DNA of 8,393 bases from NCBI GenBank assembly GCA_047618505.1, contig JBLHLB010000173.1:1-8393 (forward strand), read 5' to 3'. Source of the DNA: JBLHLB01 sp047618505 (GTDB taxonomy: Bacteria > Planctomycetota > UBA1135 > GCA-002686595). Position numbers and translations under genes: made by a program. A model generated the notes under the pieces. The model worked only from the letters and a program-made list of their open reading frames with translations, had not been told where the DNA came from and did not search any database. Shown here in pieces: positions 4,695-8,393 of the stretch. Each line of letters opens with the position of its first letter. The first letter of the stretch is position 1.

Positions 4695-6890
4695 GTGCCC
4701 AATGGGGCCCAAACCCGTAAGCTGCAATCGCAATCGGTCCTGCCGACTCCTCGCTTCACTTGCTCGTCCATGTCCCAGAATTCTCCCTCATCCACAGATC
4801 CGGAACGCCCCGATGTCACCCCCGATGTCACCCCTGACCCAAGCGGTGCGGTCGTGGCCTGTCTCGCGGCGGGCCTTGTACTAACCGGCGTGGAGGTGCT
4901 GCGTTGGCTGGGTCTGCGGAATTACCTGCCGTCAGGCTACTACCTGCTGTGCGTCGGCTTGGCCCTGGGGGTGTCGCTCTTGATCGGAGTCATCGGGGGT
5001 GTACGCAAGCTGTCGCGCGTACACAGCCTTGCCCTTTGGGCGGCGGTTGCCGCTGGCCTTGTGAATGGACTGCTCTATGGATTGGTGTTGGGTATTGTCC
5101 TCTCGCTCGTGCTCTCCTTTAAGAGTCGCCCGAAGTTGAAGTCGGGCCCCGTAGGGGGCGCTGTTGAGGGCGCTGCCGTGGGTGCGGGCATGGGCTTGGT
5201 TCTTCTGAAGGGCAAAGGCCTGTCAGATTTCCTTGCAGGAGTGGTCCCCGGTGCGACGGCGGAGATTCTCAGCCCTGTTGCCGGCGCACTGCTGCTCCTG
5301 GCCACCTTGGCCTGGGGTCCGCAGCTCATCGCGCGTGTCGCTGGTCCGCTGCGGGTCGTTGGTTACGCGGCACTTCCGATTCTGATCAGCCTGTGGTTTG
5401 GGGTGGAACCCTGGACTCATCAGGGCAGCGGCAGCCACCGTCGCCCTCGGCAGAACTTCGCGGCCCAGCGTCCGGCAAGTGAGGAGGCTAAGTCTCGACC
5501 GGACGTGATTCTGATCGTCCTCGATACGCTGCGCGCCGATCACCTTTCGGTCTATGGGTACGAGCGTGAGACGACGCCCGAGCTTGCGCGCTTGATGCAG
5601 GAGCGCGAGAACGCCGTAGCTTTCCCCTCGGCCTATTCTAATGGCACTTGGACCGTTCCCTCCCACGGTTCCCTGTTCACAGGATTGATGCCGAACAAGC
5701 ACGGGGCGCACTTTGATCTGGATGGATCCCTGCGCGTGCAGTTTGGTCTGCACAAGGATACGCCGCGCCTTGCGGGTCAGTTGCAATCGCAGGGCTACGC
5801 GACTCTAGGTGTCTTTGCGAATCATTGGTTGAAGATCGTCGGCGGTCTCAGCGAGGGCTTCGACACCTTCTTTCAGGTCATCCGCTTTAGCCCCTTACCG
5901 TTCCTGGGGGAGGCTGTGCGGAATCAATTCCTGCCGGGGGCTTACATGGAAGCAGCGAAAGGTGGTCCGCGCGCTTCGATGGTGAACCGCTCCCTCCTCG
6001 ACCTTGTTGATAATTGGGATGGCGTGGTCGAGAACCCGTTGTTCCTGTTTGCTAATTACGGCGATGTCCACGGTCCCTACGCACCGCCCAAACCGTTTCT
6101 GGGCACCTTCCATCCCGTCAGACTAGGGGAGCGGGCGCGACACGTTGGACTTGCGCTGCCGCCCGAGCAAATCGAAATTCTCGCCGCGCGCTATGACGAG
6201 GAACTGCTCTACCTCGACCACCAATTGGGTTTCTTGTTCGATAGCCTGGATGCCTCCGGCTTCCTCGACGGAGCCTGGGTCTTCATCACATCCGACCACG
6301 GCGAGGCCTTCGGCAAGCATGGCTTCACCGAGCACGGCACCAGTGTTCATCAGGAGGTCGTGCGCGTCCCCTTGATCGTGTTCCCCCCGAAGGGCGTTGA
6401 TCTGCCGGTCGTGGATGCGCCCGTGAGCCTTTTGGATGTGAGCGCGACCATTGCCGCCATCGCCGGGACGAGCCTGCCGAATAGCCCGGGGCGTGACCTG
6501 CGTTCCCTCGATGCGGGGCAGGCCATGGCTGTGATCGAATTCTACGGGGATGCACGCAAGGCGGACATCCACGGGGCGATTGCCGGTGTACCCCAGCGCT
6601 CGGTCCTGCGCGGCAAGTGGAAGCTCGTCGCGCGCACACAAGGGGAGAGCGAGGAGATCGAGCTCTTTGACATCTCCAACGATCCAGATCAAGAACACGA
6701 TCTTGCCCCAGAGAACCCCGATGTCGTAGCAGAACTCACGGGGCACCTTGAGCCCTTTGGCGAACCTGCCCGTAGCACCGTACGCCTAGATCCGCGCTCC
6801 CTCTCCGATCTCAACGACCTGGGCTATTTAGGCCAGTCCGACAGCGAAGCGGAAGCAGTGGACCAGGAAGAGGGTGAGCGCGAGCCCTAG
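4695..6890 (+). CDS. Multi-pass membrane protein with sulfatase-like (alkaline phosphatase superfamily) domain, Thr at the nucleophile position
   Basis: 731 residues from the GTG, or 706 from the ATG at 4770. Residues about 52-236 hold five or six hydrophobic segments, including a Gly/Ala-rich one (153-171). A basic, polar linker (244-268) leads to a sulfatase-fold domain (269 to about 700), expected outside the cytoplasm. Seen: metal ligand D277 in L-D-T-L-R-A-D-H, then T-W-T320-V-P-S-H324, N-Y-G-D-V-H-G-P-Y (454-462), and metal ligands D534-H535 with H547 (SDHGEAFG, EHG). C-terminal signatures are G-K-W-K-L-V, N-D-P-D-Q-E and L-G-Y-L-G. Sulfatases use C/S-x-P-x-R, where the Cys or Ser becomes formylglycine; here the aligned residue is Thr and the Arg is His. 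It therefore cannot be a formylglycine sulfatase and is more likely a Thr-nucleophile phosphotransferase or phosphodiesterase, or an enzyme of unknown chemistry. Automatic labels would say sulfatase. Context points to action on the surface glycan or its lipid carrier. The tail is strongly acidic. Confidence 0.85.
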   Translation: MPNGAQTRKLQSQSVLPTPRFTCSSMSQNSPSSTDPERPDVTPDVTPDPSGAVVACLAAGLVLTGVEVLRWLGLRNYLPSGYYLLCVGLALGVSLLIGVIGGVRKLSRVHSLALWAAVAAGLVNGLLYGLVLGIVLSLVLSFKSRPKLKSGPVGGAVEGAAVGAGMGLVLLKGKGLSDFLAGVVPGATAEILSPVAGALLLLATLAWGPQLIARVAGPLRVVGYAALPILISLWFGVEPWTHQGSGSHRRPRQNFAAQRPASEEAKSRPDVILIVLDTLRADHLSVYGYERETTPELARLMQERENAVAFPSAYSNGTWTVPSHGSLFTGLMPNKHGAHFDLDGSLRVQFGLHKDTPRLAGQLQSQGYATLGVFANHWLKIVGGLSEGFDTFFQVIRFSPLPFLGEAVRNQFLPGAYMEAAKGGPRASMVNRSLLDLVDNWDGVVENPLFLFANYGDVHGPYAPPKPFLGTFHPVRLGERARHVGLALPPEQIEILAARYDEELLYLDHQLGFLFDSLDASGFLDGAWVFITSDHGEAFGKHGFTEHGTSVHQEVVRVPLIVFPPKGVDLPVVDAPVSLLDVSATIAAIAGTSLPNSPGRDLRSLDAGQAMAVIEFYGDARKADIHGAIAGVPQRSVLRGKWKLVARTQGESEEIELFDISNDPDQEHDLAPENPDVVAELTGHLEPFGEPARSTVRLDPRSLSDLNDLGYLGQSDSEAEAVDQEEGEREP
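4809..4832 (+). repeat. Two tandem 12-base copies inside the sulfatase-like gene
   Basis: The unit CCCGATGTCACC occurs exactly twice (4809-4820 and 4821-4832) and encodes D-V-T-P twice in the polar N-terminal region before the first membrane segment. It is in frame and harmless, and probably a slippage product in an unconserved segment. Confidence 0.8.
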
Positions 6891-7059
6891 TGGCCCGTTG
6901 AAGAGCAGCCACTCTCCGCTCGACTCCCCGCTCGGCCTAACGAATCGCCAGGCTGTGTTGCTTGAAACACCCGTGTAGGTACATCCACATGGGCAACCTG
7001 TCGCCTTACCAGGCGATCCCAGGAGACCAATCGGGAAGCTGCTGTTCTTCAGCGGACTG
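6891..7059. other. Convergent intergenic region with weak hairpins
   Basis: This lies between the 3' ends of the + strand sulfatase-like gene and the - strand radical SAM gene. Two small perfect hairpins are visible: GTGTT (6955-6959) with AACAC (6966-6970), and TCGCCT (7001-7006) with AGGCGA (7011-7016) closing a TACC loop. Neither is followed by a T-run on either strand, so they are only weak candidates for a shared terminator. No gene was seen. Confidence 0.4.
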
Positions 7060-8393
7060 CTAGCCCTTGCCGGATCCGACGCTATCGCGGAAGAAGGAGA
7101 TCAGCTCCTGCTCGAGTTCCGGTTGGTCGCTGTGGGGGTCGTCTAAGCCGGCCAGAAGCATAGGGCGCGCGCGTTTCGCGAAGCCCTCCAGTTGGTCGAT
7201 CGAAAGCCCTTGTCCTACGAGGTAGGGGATACCCCAGAAGTCGAACATGTGCGTCGGCAGGATGGTCGAGTTGGTGACTTCCCGGTAGATGCGGTCGGAC
7301 TGGAGCACGGCCGTCTTCCAATCCATGGTCGCATGGCGCCAGTTGAAGCCGCCGCCCTTGAGCCCGAACTTCTCGGCCATGCCAGCGACCGGTGCCTTGA
7401 CGTCGTAGTAGAAAACGCCGGCGTTGAAGAAGGTCGGTTTGGCTTCGTTGATGAACTGGATCGTGTTCGAGATCGTCTCTTCGGTCTCGCCGGGGTAGCC
7501 GACTATGAAGGAGGCATGGGTGCAGATGCCGCGTTCTCGCAGGTTCCCGATGCCTTCCGTGTACTTCTCGATCTTCGCGTGCTTGTTCATGTTGTTGAGC
7601 ACGCCCTGGTCGCCGGATTCGATGCCCAGGAAGGTGCCCTTGAAGCCCGCTTCTGCCATCAGGTCGAAGGCTTCGAGATCAGAGTTGGAACAGCGGAAGT
7701 AGGAGTAGAACTCCATGCTGAACTTGTTCCGAATGATCATGCGGCAGAGATCTTTGAAGCGCGGCAGCGGGACGTTGAAGGTGTCGTCGATGAAGACGAC
7801 TTGCTTCACGCCTGAGGCGGACAACTCTTTCAGCTGCGCTTCGACCACATCCACACTGTTCAGCGTCAAGGCACCGCCGACGGCCGGATAGCGGCAGAAG
7901 GCACACTCGAAGGCGCAGCTACGCGCGCTGCGCAATTGGGCAGTGGGCGTAAAGCTGGAGTCGTCGAAGTAGGACCAGTCGATCACGTTCGAGTCCATGT
8001 CGTTGTCTTCGACTTCACGAACTGTGTGGGTGAACTTGGACTCACCGCCCCGGTAGATCAGGTTGGGGATGCCGGCGAGATCCGGATTGTCGCTCTTGAG
8101 CTCGGTGACGACGCGGTCCAGAGTCGTCTCTCCTTGGGAGTCGAACACAAAGATGTCCGCTTCGATGGAGCCCAGCACGAAGTCCTGGCTGGCGGGATCG
8201 AGTGACTCGCACACGTTGTAGATGTGCGGACCTCCAACAATGATCTTCGTGTCGGGGGCGGCGGCACGCACTCTGGCTACGATGTCGTTAATCGGATCCG
8301 CCTCAACATAGAACGTGGTGGTGATCGCCACGCTGCGCGGATTCTGGGCCAGGAGCTGATCCAGATAATCCTTCTCGGCGCTGTAAAACTGAA
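7060..8393 (-). CDS. B12-binding-type radical SAM enzyme (N-terminus outside window)
   Basis: The frame stays open to the right edge (QFYSAEKDYLDQLLAQ upstream of the GTG at 8331), so the true start is outside. Counting from that GTG, residues 1-95 are the end of a cobalamin-binding Rossmann domain: T-T-T-F-Y, then I-I-V-G-G-P-H (30-36) and G-E-T-T-L (67-71). The radical SAM domain follows: C139-x3-C143-x2-C146 for the 4Fe-4S cluster, F-L-G-I-E-S-G-D for SAM binding and F-I-V-G-Y-P-G-E-T. The end holds conserved-looking G-F-N-W-R-H-A-T-M-D-W and a helical tail. The usual B12 D-x-H-x-x-G motif would lie in the missing part. The family (class B) typically methylates unactivated carbon or phosphorus. 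The A-R-S-C-x3-C-x2-C-x-Y-P context and the Y-Y-D-V-K-A-P stretch recall PhpK-type P-methyltransferases, recalled only and at low confidence. It converges on the glycan genes and probably belongs to another transcription unit running in from the right. Confidence 0.9.
   Translation of the reverse strand, partial: QFYSAEKDYLDQLLAQNPRSVAITTTFYVEADPINDIVARVRAAAPDTKIIVGGPHIYNVCESLDPASQDFVLGSIEADIFVFDSQGETTLDRVVTELKSDNPDLAGIPNLIYRGGESKFTHTVREVEDNDMDSNVIDWSYFDDSSFTPTAQLRSARSCAFECAFCRYPAVGGALTLNSVDVVEAQLKELSASGVKQVVFIDDTFNVPLPRFKDLCRMIIRNKFSMEFYSYFRCSNSDLEAFDLMAEAGFKGTFLGIESGDQGVLNNMNKHAKIEKYTEGIGNLRERGICTHASFIVGYPGETEETISNTIQFINEAKPTFFNAGVFYYDVKAPVAGMAEKFGLKGGGFNWRHATMDWKTAVLQSDRIYREVTNSTILPTHMFDFWGIPYLVGQGLSIDQLEGFAKRARPMLLAGLDDPHSDQPELEQELISFFRDSVGSGKG

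Noticed and set aside
3710..4831. Long open frame (373 codons) on the - strand opposite the sulfotransferase
   Set aside because: It is antisense to a gene with clear sulfotransferase motifs; its translation shows no recognisable domain, and long antisense frames are expected in G+C-rich DNA.
5100..5300. Gly/Ala-rich repeats in the membrane part of the sulfatase-like protein as a distinct domain
   Set aside because: No regular repeat unit could be found; it reads as a small-residue membrane helix.
6955..7016. Intrinsic terminator between the convergent genes
   Set aside because: The hairpins are only 5-6 base pairs and lack a T-run on either strand, so they are reported only as weak hairpins.
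7192..7815. 207-codon + strand frame inside the radical SAM gene
   Set aside because: It is a shadow of the - strand gene, whose cluster-binding Cys and SAM motifs are clear.

Overview
The window is moderately to highly G+C-rich bacterial DNA. The gene content (WecG/TagA-type and GT2 glycosyltransferases, a polyprenyl-phosphate sugar transferase, a sulfotransferase, and a membrane-anchored alkaline-phosphatase-superfamily enzyme with a W-T-x-P-S-H motif) suggests an environmental, probably Gram-negative bacterium of the Planctomycetota/Myxococcota kind. The taxonomic guess rests only on gene style and is weak. No rRNA, tRNA, CRISPR array, insertion sequence or attachment site was seen.

Layout. 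On the + strand: the C-terminal part of a GT2 membrane glycosyltransferase (enters from the left edge to 683); a small stand-alone receiver (REC) protein (759-1229); a 235-base gap with a 14-base-period tandem repeat just before the next gene; a two-domain protein joining a WecG/TagA/CpsF (GT26) glycosyltransferase to a C-terminal REC domain (1465-2868); a phosphoglycosyl transferase of the WcaJ/PglC fold (2865-3635); a sulfotransferase (3632-4630); and a multi-pass membrane protein with an extracytoplasmic sulfatase-like domain (4695-6890). A 169-base convergent gap follows. On the - strand a B12-binding-type radical SAM enzyme (stop at 7060) runs off the right edge.

How the genes fit together. 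The + strand genes look like part of an exopolysaccharide or surface-glycan locus. The phosphoglycosyl transferase would load the first sugar phosphate onto the lipid carrier, the GT26 enzyme would add the second sugar, GT2 would extend or polymerise, and the sulfotransferase and the sulfatase-fold enzyme would decorate or trim the product. The GT26-REC, phosphoglycosyl transferase and sulfotransferase genes overlap by 4 bases each (ATGA, GTGA), so they are very likely one translationally coupled unit.

The most unusual element is regulatory. The GT26 enzyme carries its own receiver domain, and the gene just upstream encodes a stand-alone receiver of the same unusual subfamily. The two align without gaps over 96 residues with about 51 identities by hand count. 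Both share a shortened loop after the phospho-acceptor Asp, a C-x-x-x-C-D-K signature and a W-N-x-R tail motif. This suggests a pair of receivers acting on early glycan assembly at protein level rather than through transcription. The radical SAM gene is convergent and probably functionally separate.
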